Part shown: positions 1-5,952 of the stretch, one piece after another
Layout: every line of letters begins with the position of its first letter
Numbering within the stretch: position 1 is the stretch's first letter
Assembly: GCA_023424585.1 (NCBI GenBank)
Contig: JAFADT010000010.1
Location: 1 to 5,952, forward strand
DNA: 5,952 nucleotides
Reading direction: 5' to 3'
Source of the DNA: Pseudomonadota bacterium
GTDB lineage: Bacteria; Myxococcota; Myxococcia; Myxococcales; Myxococcaceae
Notes under the pieces: generated by a model
What the model was told of the DNA's origin: nothing
The model's database searches: none
What the model saw: only the letters and a program-made list of their open reading frames with translations
Program-made: the position numbers and the translations under genes

Positions 1-339
1 ACGCTCCCCGTGAAACCGAAGTCCCCCCCCTCACATCGGCCCCAGGGCTGAGACGTCCCGCCGAAATTTCACGATTATTCCCGACACATCGACAATCACG
101 CATTTCCAGCCATACCCCAGGCAGTCCAATCAAACACAAACAAGCTCACACGGCTTCCATGCGCCGAGACCAACGAAAGCCCACAATCATTGCCATAGCG
201 GACACCACTTAGCGGGTTCCCCTGACATCGCCTTTCGGCCTCCCGCCCCATGGCAGGGATTGTTCACACCTGATAGATGGCACGTCCCCGAGGGGAGCAT
301 GGACAGACATGCCCCTCCGACCCGCCTGGGAGACGCCGA
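1..339. other. Non-coding leader upstream of the peroxidase-GRE gene
   Basis: I see no credible gene here. The stretch is clearly poorer in GC than the coding DNA: a hand count of bases 61-180 gives 61 G/C of 120. It presumably holds the promoter of the large plus-strand gene, but no convincing -35/-10 pair, sigma-54 element or FNR-type palindrome could be picked out. An 8-base palindrome GAAATTTC lies at 63-70. A 7-base inverted pair (CGTGAAA at 9-15, TTTCACG at 67-73) may be chance. The in-frame ATG at 277 lies inside this stretch but has no Shine-Dalgarno sequence, so 277-339 is treated as leader. Confidence 0.55.
328..332 (+). promoter_or_regulatory. Shine-Dalgarno sequence that decides the start at 340
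   Basis: GGGAG lies 7 bases before the ATG at 340, an ideal spacing for a bacterial ribosome binding site. The more upstream in-frame ATG at 277 is preceded by a pyrimidine/AT-rich stretch with no purine-rich core. The extra 21 residues it would add (Arg/Pro/Gly-rich, beginning MARPRGEH) look like translated leader rather than a protein domain. Confidence 0.65.
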
Positions 340-3300
340 ATGCGCACGTCGTCAGTCCTTGCAGCAGAGCACCCGTCCGCGAAGTCGCTGTCCACGCAGC
401 AGGGCAACCAGCTCAGCCACGAGCTCTGGTCCCTGGTGCAGCGCGGTCTGGTCTATCCGTCGCCGTATGCCGTGTTCGCGACGTTCTGGCGCACGCCGGA
501 CGGGACCGGCGAGCCGCTGACCCGGGCGCTCCTCCAGAAGCTGATGCGGGACGTGCGCGAGGAGATCCACACCCGCTACGGGAGCGCCAACACCACCGCC
601 ATCGTCGGCGTGGGCTTCCGGCTCTGGCAGGAGTGGTGCGCAGAGGAAGGGACGGACCTCCCCGAAGGCATGAAGCTGGCCTTCCCGGAGGAGTCCTCGC
701 CGGCCTGGCGGTCCTCGGTGTTCTCCCGTTCGAACGGGACGTTCGTCGATTCGCAAGGCGACCTGTGGTTCCACATCAAGTCCGATGAGGAGGCCCACTG
801 CGACGCGGTCTTCGAGTTCATCCGCGCGCGGCTCCAGGACCAGGCGCGCTGCGTGCGCGCCACGCCCCAGGACCACCAGAAGGCGGCCACCAAGTCCACG
901 CGCCCGGACAAGCGCGGCGGCAAGGTGCTGGGCTGCCGCTTCGCGGAGAACCTCAACAACCCGTCCGACCCGGTCTCCATCCAGGAGCAGACGCTGGTCG
1001 GGTTCGAGGACCCCGCGCACCTGGGCGCCTCGTTCGTGCTCGCACAGCGCTTCGAGATCAACTGGGAGCACCTGCTGGACATGAGCCCCCAGCAGGTGGA
1101 GGACTTGGTGGGGCGCACCACGGAGGACATCCTCATCCCCAGCCAGGACCAACGCAGCCACATCAAGAGCGCCCGGGTGCAGGACGCCCAGGGAAACACG
1201 CTGCAGGTGCTGCGGCTGGGACTGCCCTTCGGTCAGGCGGACACGGTGCACAACACGGAGCTGCGCGCCAAGGGGGCCAGCCTCCGGGACGAGGCGGGCA
1301 TCTACTTCGCGGGCTATGCCCGGAGCGTCCGCGCGCTCGAAGCCATCATGAACCAGCAGATTGGAGACCAGCGAGGCTTCATGAGGGACCGGCTGCTCTC
1401 CGAGGTCCGCTCCAACCTGGGAGGCTTCTATTACATCCCCAGCCAGGCGGACCTGGGGCTGGACCCGGTGAAGCTCCAGAGCGTGGAGCAGCAGGACTGG
1501 AGGCGCTTCCCCGGCGTGGACTGGAGCCGGCTGGACCGTCACTTCGACGTGGCCTCGTCGAATGGATACATGCATTACAACCACAAGAACTACCTGTTCC
1601 AGATGGCGACGATGTCCGGGGACAAGCGCCGGACGCACCAGCCGCCATCCAACCGGGTGCTGCAATTGCTGTCAGATGCGTTCTCCCGCTGGCAGGACAG
1701 CTGGTACGTCAACCGGACGCAGCCGGAGCTGGAGCACCTGTGCGCCTACGTGGCGCGCCAGTACGGCCCCGCGAAGGCCCGGGAGGTGATGGGGCTCTCC
1801 ATCGTGGAGCGCATGGGGTGGACCATCAAGGTCAGCCTGGGGCAGGTCTTCGCGAGCGACGCCTACGGCTTCCGAGGCCGCCGTCAGGACGCGCAGGGCA
1901 ACTGGTACAACGGCGCGGACACCTACCGCATCCACCCGGTGGAGCTCATCGTGGGGGCCCTGCCCAACCTGGGGCTCGGGCAGGGGCGGTATGTCATTGA
2001 TTACGCGCGCAAGGACGAGGAGTTGGGCAACTTCTTCGCCGGGCTGAGCTCCGCGTCGGGAGTGGGCCACCTGGTGCCGGGCTTCCAGCGAGCACTGGAC
2101 CGGGGCCTGGGCGAGCTGATGGCGGACGTCCAGAAGCGGCACGACGCGACCCAGGACGAAGGCAAGCGCCAGTTCTACCGAGGCGTCGTGCTGTCGCTGG
2201 AGGGCGTGCGTGACCACTGCCTGGCCTATGCTGCGCTCGCGGGCAAGCTGGCCGCGGAGCTGCCCCTGGGGCAGCACGCCGAGCGCGACAACCTGCTGAA
2301 GATCCAGGAGCGGATGCAGCGGCTGGCGACGGAGCGCCCCCAGACGATGCTCGAGGCCGCGCAGTTGCTCTTCACGCTGCACGCGAGCCTGCACCTCATT
2401 GGCGAGCCCACGGCGGTGGGCCGGTTGGATCAGCTGCTCAACCCGTTCTACGAGCGCGACGTGGCGGCGGGCGTGCTGGATGACGAGCAGGCGCAGGAGA
2501 TCATCGACTGCTTCTGGGTGAAGCTGGGGGAGAAGGTGCTGCTCAACCGCCAGTTCGTGGAGGACCACCAGCCCTTCGGCAACCTGGCGATGGGCGGCAT
2601 GAGCGGCAACTATCCGCAGGGCGCCGCGAACAACCAGTGGATCCAGCAGGTGACGGTGGGAGGGACGGTCGCGGACGAGACGCCCGGCGAGGGTCGGCCC
2701 GCGTACAACCGCGTCACCCTCCTCTGCCTGAGGGCGGCGCGGAGGCTGCCACTCAACGCGCCGTGCCTGTCGTTGCGCGTGCGCAAGGACATCCCTCCTG
2801 AGTACCTGCACGAGGCGGCGCTGGCAATCCTCAGCGGCGGCGCGCACCCCATCCTGCTCAGCGACGAGAAGATCATCCCCGGGATGCGGCACAGCGGTGA
2901 CCGTGTGGGCCAGGGCACGCAGCCCACGGCGGCCACGCCGGTGGCGCAGAAGGCCGGGAGCGCGTGGAGGAGCGAGGTGGCGCTCCAGGCCGCGAGGGAC
3001 TACGCCTGCGACGGCTGCTACGAGCCACAGATCGTGGGGCAGAACTGGTTCACGCTGGGAGGCATGACGGCGCTGTCACCGCTGGAGGCCGCGCTCAACC
3101 AGGGCAAGGCCTGGAGCTCGGCGGGGCCCATGTATTTCCGGGGCCAGCGGGTCTCCTTCTCCTCGCCTCCTCCAGCGGCCATCCAGTCGTTCGAGCAGCT
3201 CCAGGACCTGTTCTTCCAGCACCTGAGCTGGATGTACGCGAAGCAGGCGGACGGCCTGGTGGGCGTCTTCGGAACAATGAGCGCCGTATGCCCGTCGCCG

Positions 3301-4266
3301 TTGCTGTCGGTGTTCGTGGACGACTGCATCGACAAGGGATTGGACCTCTACGGGGGTGGAGCCCGCTACAACATGGTGGCCCCGTGCATCACGGCCCTCT
3401 CCACGGCCATCAACTCGCTGTACGCCATCCGGAAGATGGTCTTCGAGCGGGACACGGCGGTGACGTCCCTGCCGGAGCTGGTGGAGGCGCTGCTGTGCGA
3501 CTGGGGCTACAAGATGGACGAGCCCTTCATCAGCACCTTCGCGGGCCCGGCGCGCATCGAGGCGAAGGCGCAGCGCTTCCGGGACCTGCGACAGGTGGCG
3601 CTGGCGCAGCCGCGATACGGCCGGGGAAATGAAGAGGTGGACCGCTTCGGCAATGCCTTCATCCAGCGAGTGGCGGAGACGGTGGTGCGAGTCTTCACGG
3701 AGCCGGCCGAGCCCACGGCCCAGAAGATGGTGGACCTCGCGAAGAGGTTCGGGACACCGGAGAAGCCGTTCGGCGGGTTCCAGATCCAACCGGGCGCCGG
3801 CACCTTCGAGAACTACGTGGAGTTCGGCGCGACCTGCGGCGCCTCCGCGGATGGACGGCGACTCGGGGAGCCGCTGGCCTCGGACCTGAGCCCGTCACCG
3901 AGCATCGCGGACCAGCCAGTGGATCATCAGGAGGAGGGCTTCGTGCGAGCGCTGTCGGGCTACACCGGCACAGGAGCGGAGGGCTTCACGAGCGGAGCGC
4001 CCACGGACTTCAACATCCGCGAGGACTTCCCGGTGGGCTCGCTGGAGCGGGTGCTGCACGCGTTCGCCCGGGGACAGGGCTCGAACATCCTGACCATCAC
4101 CTGCGCCAACCCGGAGACCTTCGAGCAGGCGTCGAAAGACCCGGAGAAGTACGACGTGCTCCGGGTGCGCATGGGCGGCTGGTCTGAGTTCTTCGTCTCC
4201 ATGTTCCCGGGGCATCAGGAACAGCACCAGCGCCGGCCGCTCAGCACGCCTGACGTGGAGCGCTGA
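340..4266 (+). CDS. DyP-type heme peroxidase fused to a glycyl radical enzyme (PFL-like), 1308 aa
   Basis: Numbering is from the ATG at 340. Residues ~25-370 match DyP/YfeX peroxidases: proximal heme ligand H274 (RSHIKS), distal R292 (VLRLGLPFG), a GRT segment, FAGYARS at 323-329 and YYIPS at 364-368. The spacing of E203, H274 and R292 (71 and 18) is nearly that of the catalytic Asp-His-Arg set of YfeX/DypB, but the Asp of the GxxDG motif is Glu. Residues ~371-520 are a linker or domain I do not recognise. From ~530 the protein is a GRE: HPVELIVG at 532-539, GHLVPG at 576-581, thiyl Cys C893 and Glu E895 in GCYEP, PLLSVFVDDC ending at C996, SADGRR at 1169-1174, and a radical loop RMGGWSEFF with radical Gly G1280, 28 residues from the C-terminus (PFL: 26). 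GREs are normally ~750-850 aa, so the extra length is the peroxidase. There is no signal peptide or membrane segment, so it is probably cytosolic. GCYEP resembles the GCVEP loop of dehydratase/eliminase GREs more than the Cys-Cys of PFL; the substrate is unknown. No activase is visible nearby. Confidence 0.92.
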   Translation: MRTSSVLAAEHPSAKSLSTQQGNQLSHELWSLVQRGLVYPSPYAVFATFWRTPDGTGEPLTRALLQKLMRDVREEIHTRYGSANTTAIVGVGFRLWQEWCAEEGTDLPEGMKLAFPEESSPAWRSSVFSRSNGTFVDSQGDLWFHIKSDEEAHCDAVFEFIRARLQDQARCVRATPQDHQKAATKSTRPDKRGGKVLGCRFAENLNNPSDPVSIQEQTLVGFEDPAHLGASFVLAQRFEINWEHLLDMSPQQVEDLVGRTTEDILIPSQDQRSHIKSARVQDAQGNTLQVLRLGLPFGQADTVHNTELRAKGASLRDEAGIYFAGYARSVRALEAIMNQQIGDQRGFMRDRLLSEVRSNLGGFYYIPSQADLGLDPVKLQSVEQQDWRRFPGVDWSRLDRHFDVASSNGYMHYNHKNYLFQMATMSGDKRRTHQPPSNRVLQLLSDAFSRWQDSWYVNRTQPELEHLCAYVARQYGPAKAREVMGLSIVERMGWTIKVSLGQVFASDAYGFRGRRQDAQGNWYNGADTYRIHPVELIVGALPNLGLGQGRYVIDYARKDEELGNFFAGLSSASGVGHLVPGFQRALDRGLGELMADVQKRHDATQDEGKRQFYRGVVLSLEGVRDHCLAYAALAGKLAAELPLGQHAERDNLLKIQERMQRLATERPQTMLEAAQLLFTLHASLHLIGEPTAVGRLDQLLNPFYERDVAAGVLDDEQAQEIIDCFWVKLGEKVLLNRQFVEDHQPFGNLAMGGMSGNYPQGAANNQWIQQVTVGGTVADETPGEGRPAYNRVTLLCLRAARRLPLNAPCLSLRVRKDIPPEYLHEAALAILSGGAHPILLSDEKIIPGMRHSGDRVGQGTQPTAATPVAQKAGSAWRSEVALQAARDYACDGCYEPQIVGQNWFTLGGMTALSPLEAALNQGKAWSSAGPMYFRGQRVSFSSPPPAAIQSFEQLQDLFFQHLSWMYAKQADGLVGVFGTMSAVCPSPLLSVFVDDCIDKGLDLYGGGARYNMVAPCITALSTAINSLYAIRKMVFERDTAVTSLPELVEALLCDWGYKMDEPFISTFAGPARIEAKAQRFRDLRQVALAQPRYGRGNEEVDRFGNAFIQRVAETVVRVFTEPAEPTAQKMVDLAKRFGTPEKPFGGFQIQPGAGTFENYVEFGATCGASADGRRLGEPLASDLSPSPSIADQPVDHQEEGFVRALSGYTGTGAEGFTSGAPTDFNIREDFPVGSLERVLHAFARGQGSNILTITCANPETFEQASKDPEKYDVLRVRMGGWSEFFVSMFPGHQEQHQRRPLSTPDVER

Positions 4267-4276
4267 GCTGCACTGG

Positions 4277-4313
4277 AAAGACAAAAGCCCCCGAGTCTTT
4301 CGACTCGGAGGCT
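4277..4313 (-). terminator. Rho-independent terminator, best on the minus strand
   Basis: The arms 4286-4297 and 4302-4313 form a 12-bp hairpin closed by a C-GAAA-G tetraloop when read on the minus strand. One position is a G·U wobble there but a C/A mismatch on the plus strand. The minus-strand hairpin runs straight into TTTTGTCTTT, whereas the plus-strand side is followed by a weaker CTTGTTC. It therefore looks built for minus-strand transcription, ending the tRNA remnant 12 bases upstream. It also starts 20 bases after the stop codon of the convergent peroxidase-GRE gene and could stop that transcript less efficiently. Confidence 0.8.
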
Positions 4314-4324
4314 CTTGTTCGGAG

Positions 4325-4360
4325 TGCCCAGGGCGGGATTCGAACCCGCAGCGCCGAACA
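4325..4360 (-). pseudogene. tRNA 3' fragment (T arm and acceptor strand), possible attachment-site scar
   Basis: On the minus strand, 4349-4333 form a perfect T arm: GCGGG stem, TTCGAAT loop (fits the TTCRANY rule), CCCGC stem. Then comes a 7-base acceptor 3' strand CCTGGGC (4332-4326) and discriminator A (4325); CCA is not encoded. A terminator follows 12 bases on. The matching 5' acceptor strand GCCCAGG and a D arm could not be found in the DNA up to the immunity gene, and the bases before the T arm do not fold into a good anticodon stem. So it is read as a partial tRNA and not a working gene. A displaced tRNA 3' end of this kind is typical of an integrative-element junction. The isotype cannot be assigned; the acceptor strand would suit a tRNA-Phe-like acceptor, but that is a guess. 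Confidence 0.6.
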
Positions 4361-4559
4361 ACCCAACCCAGAGGCAGGATCGCCTTGACCCGCGATTTCC
4401 CTCTGGAGGTTGGCCCTCCGTCATCCCGCCCTGTCCCGCCCCAGGCCGCCAGCTTCCCCCGGGGAGGGGCTATATGGGGGCAATGGGGCGCCGCCCCCGG
4501 CAAGGCTCGAAGCCGTGCGATGGAGGGCCGAGTCGTCCGCTGCTCGGCCCCCCACGCGC
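4361..4559. other. GC-rich spacer between immunity gene and tRNA scar
   Basis: No gene is supported here. Open frames on both strands are short and lack family features; one antisense frame carries the arginine/glycine-rich peptide typical of a translated tRNA T arm and is an artefact. The stretch contains runs of G and C (about 4455-4470 and 4485-4500) with short self-complementary pieces, and one perfect 8-bp hairpin next to the immunity gene, listed separately. Confidence 0.5.
4525..4550 (-). terminator. Perfect hairpin just after the immunity gene, without a U tract
   Basis: GGGCCGAG (4525-4532) and CTCGGCCC (4543-4550) pair perfectly over 8 bp with a 10-base loop. The hairpin begins 9 bases past the TAG of the minus-strand immunity gene, where a transcript end is expected. 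No run of T follows on the minus strand, so it is either a weak terminator or an mRNA 3'-end stabiliser. Confidence 0.35.
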
Positions 4560-5285
4560 CTATCCTTGGGGCTGGATCGGCTGCAACAACCCCGCTTGCG
4601 CCAGCAGCTCCCGCACTCGTTCAGCTAGCGCCATATGCTCCGGGTTGCTGACCGTGAAGCGCTCGGGGGTCAGGATGATGAGCGAGCCCTTGTCCTCCAC
4701 GGGCTCGATGCGGACCGGAGTCGGCAAGGGTGGAATCGCCCCCAAGTGGTGAGCAAAGTACATCACCCATCCGATACGAGGTGCGCCCCTTTCCGTGCGT
4801 GAATCCATCAGGCGGCTTAGCGCGTGTGAGGTGGCAACGCCCCAGTTAGGCTCCCACGCTACAGCGGCTGCGCGCAGGAGGCCTGCCTGTACAGGGGCTG
4901 TCAGGATCCGCTCGGCATGAGGCCCTCGGCTGGGGAGCGTGAACGCACAGGCGTTGCTCACTCTTGTGGCGTAACTGCCGCAAGTGATGAGGAAACCAGT
5001 CGCGTCATAGTCATCGTCCACGCCATTCCAACCGCCGACGCGATAGCCAATCTCTTCTACTATGCGATCCTTGCCTCGACGAACGAGTGACTCAAGCTCA
5101 GAGTGAATGGGCTCAATGGGACGCGCCTTGGCATCTTTGCGAGACTTGCCCGTTTGAAACCAGCGAGTAAATGAAGGCTCTACCTCGTACAGGCCCCTAA
5201 GTAGAGCCTCTAGCCTCGTAGCACATTCCTCTGGAGGCTCCTTCCTTGGGCCCCAATAGGCCCCGGCGTAATATGTCTCGTTCAT
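4560..5285 (-). CDS. Imm52-family immunity protein, 241 aa
   Basis: This is the probable antidote to the nuclease toxin encoded immediately upstream. The N-terminus has the family's signature YYAGAYWGPRKE (residues 5-16), a conserved Cys-containing helix (ECATR, 20-24), and F-x-x-W-F followed by GKSRKDA (39-52). Further on are GGWNG (84-88) and a hydrophobic WVMYFAHHLG stretch in the C-terminal third. No signal peptide is seen, so it should act in the cytoplasm by binding the toxin. The start at 5285 is chosen because the family begins at MNETYYAG; it leaves 13 bases after the toxin stop. An ATG 54 bases further upstream would overlap the toxin and add an unrelated peptide. An AGGA sits very close to the ATG (2 bases), so initiation may rely on coupling to toxin translation. 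GC is low for this genome (32 of 60 in bases 5161-5220), as is usual for transferred immunity genes. Imm52 is known as a common partner of Tox-REase-5 toxins. Confidence 0.85.
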   Translation of the reverse strand: MNETYYAGAYWGPRKEPPEECATRLEALLRGLYEVEPSFTRWFQTGKSRKDAKARPIEPIHSELESLVRRGKDRIVEEIGYRVGGWNGVDDDYDATGFLITCGSYATRVSNACAFTLPSRGPHAERILTAPVQAGLLRAAAVAWEPNWGVATSHALSRLMDSRTERGAPRIGWVMYFAHHLGAIPPLPTPVRIEPVEDKGSLIILTPERFTVSNPEHMALAERVRELLAQAGLLQPIQPQG

Positions 5286-5298
5286 ATTCCTGGGTGGT

Positions 5299-5952
5299 TC
5301 ACGGAAGTGGAGGCGTGAAGACAATTTCGATTCCTTCAATCTGGTTGGCTCGAAATAGCTCCCTTATGGCCTCGGCAGTCTTTTGCTCGGCAATATGCCA
5401 CTGGATGTGCGTGCTGTGAGAGACCCTGGCCAACTGGCGCTGGGCTTGATCAACGAGCGCTTTGGCCCCTGACTTCTCGAACCACACTTTGGGTGCAAGA
5501 TTGTCGAGGAACTTGTTCGCATAGCCCGGCCCCTTGGCCTCCAGCAGCACCCCATCCTTGAACCCATCGAACTTCACGCCTCCGCTGTTCGGTCCCACTC
5601 CGCCGACCCAGTATGCCTCGTCGGCGGAATGCCCGGTGATTTGCTCCTGGTAGCGCCGGGCGCGCGCGGACATCGACTCGTTCGCGGGCCCCCACTGCCC
5701 AGGCCCCTGGGAAGGCGCTCCTCCCTTCGAGGCGGTGTTGGCCCGCTGAAGGATGATGGCCGCCCCGGGCCCTCCGCTCAACACCGCCGCCGCGCGCCCT
5801 GCTGGCACCGCGACGCGCTCCAGCACCAGCACGCCCTCCGCTGACAGCGAGAGCACCGGCACCGTGGCCTCCGCCCCCACCGCCAGTCCCTTCAGGGAGC
5901 GCGTCGTCGTCGAGGCCGCGCCCCAGGTGGCGAACACGCTCGTCGCCAGCCG
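5299..5952 (-). CDS. Polymorphic toxin with C-terminal Tox-REase-5 nuclease domain (SitA-like), 5' end off window
   Basis: The frame is open to the right edge, so the 217 visible residues are the C-terminal part; the GTG at 5937 is unlikely to be the real start. Numbering visible residues from the edge, 1-75 are Ala/Val/Gly-rich and 76-95 are a Gly/Pro/Ser linker (SKGGAPSQGPGQWGP). Residues ~95-217 are a restriction-endonuclease-fold toxin: FDGF with D129, then LLEAKG with E138 and K140 (the D...ExK metal site), GYANKF, QAQRQ (169-173), QWHIAE (184-189) and a final beta strand IEIVFTPP. This set is what defines Tox-REase-5 for me. It should cut nucleic acid in rival or sister cells and be neutralised by the Imm52 product encoded 13 bases downstream. 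In myxobacteria such toxins are often SitA-type lipoproteins exchanged between outer membranes, or type VI effectors; the delivery signal lies outside the window, so the route is not decided. Base composition falls sharply from the N-terminal part to the nuclease tip. Confidence 0.82.
   Translation of the reverse strand, partial: RLATSVFATWGAASTTTRSLKGLAVGAEATVPVLSLSAEGVLVLERVAVPAGRAAAVLSGGPGAAIILQRANTASKGGAPSQGPGQWGPANESMSARARRYQEQITGHSADEAYWVGGVGPNSGGVKFDGFKDGVLLEAKGPGYANKFLDNLAPKVWFEKSGAKALVDQAQRQLARVSHSTHIQWHIAEQKTAEAIRELFRANQIEGIEIVFTPPLP

Noticed and set aside
9..73. Inverted pair CGTGAAA / TTTCACG and palindrome GAAATTTC as an operator
   Set aside because: Seven bases with a 51-base gap is within chance, and no known regulator site is matched.
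251..293. Possible sigma-54 promoter (TGGCAGG at 251 and TGGCACG at 278)
   Set aside because: Neither -24-like element has a TTGC-type -12 element at the correct spacing, and the second lies in the leader only 60 bases before the start.
277..339. N-terminal extension of the peroxidase-GRE from the ATG at 277
   Set aside because: There is no ribosome binding site before it, the peptide is low-complexity, and an ideal GGGAG precedes the ATG at 340.
352..1665. Long minus-strand open frame opposite the peroxidase domain (437 codons)
   Set aside because: It is a shadow of the GC-rich plus-strand gene: it has no family features and the opposite frame has clear DyP motifs.
1672..2892. Long minus-strand open frame opposite the GRE domain (406 codons)
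   Set aside because: The Arg/Leu/His/Val-rich translation is typical of antisense of high-GC coding DNA; the sense frame holds the conserved GRE segments.
4333..4349. T arm read on the plus strand
   Set aside because: The stem also pairs on the plus strand, but the loop would be ATTCGAA, which breaks the TTCRANY rule; only the minus strand fits, and the terminator agrees.
3895..4503. Minus-strand open frame across the terminator, tRNA remnant and GRE C-terminus
   Set aside because: It contains the well-known spurious peptide (GFESRPGH type) produced by translating a tRNA T arm, and it runs antisense to the glycyl radical loop.
5286..5339. Longer immunity protein starting at 5339
   Set aside because: It would overlap the toxin by about 40 bases and add 18 residues unlike the family, whose N-terminus begins at MNETYYAG.

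Overview
The window looks like a piece of a high-GC myxobacterial genome (Myxococcus/Corallococcus/Archangium-type). The grounds are the strong GC bias of the long genes and the nuclease-toxin/Imm52 immunity pair, a cassette type common in Myxococcota. The assignment is inferred from gene families and composition, not from a database match.

Layout. Bases 1-339 are a comparatively AT-rich non-coding leader. Bases 340-4266 (+) hold one very large gene. Its N-terminal ~350 residues read as a dye-decolorizing (DyP/YfeX-like) heme peroxidase, and its C-terminal ~800 residues as a pyruvate-formate-lyase-like glycyl radical enzyme (GRE) with a catalytic Cys loop and a C-terminal glycyl-radical loop. 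This fusion is the most striking thing here. Right after its stop is a strong hairpin terminator (4277-4313) that reads best on the minus strand. It sits directly downstream of a tRNA 3' fragment (T arm plus acceptor 3' strand, minus strand, about 4325-4360) that has no visible 5' half. Such a remnant is the usual scar of an element integrated in a tRNA gene. Bases 4363-4559 are GC-rich non-coding DNA with a perfect 8-bp hairpin. Two minus-strand genes follow in operon order: a C-terminal nuclease toxin of the Tox-REase-5 type, running off the right edge, and its Imm52-family immunity gene 13 bases downstream.

How the parts relate. The peroxidase-GRE gene and the toxin cassette are convergent and separated by the terminator and tRNA scar, so they are probably unrelated functionally. 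The right side looks like accessory DNA: GC falls sharply from the toxin N-terminus to the nuclease tip and immunity gene. The left gene is a single-polypeptide pairing of an oxidative heme enzyme with an enzyme class normally destroyed by oxygen. No radical-SAM activating enzyme is visible in the window. What the fused enzyme does is not known to me; both active sites look largely intact, but each carries unusual substitutions.
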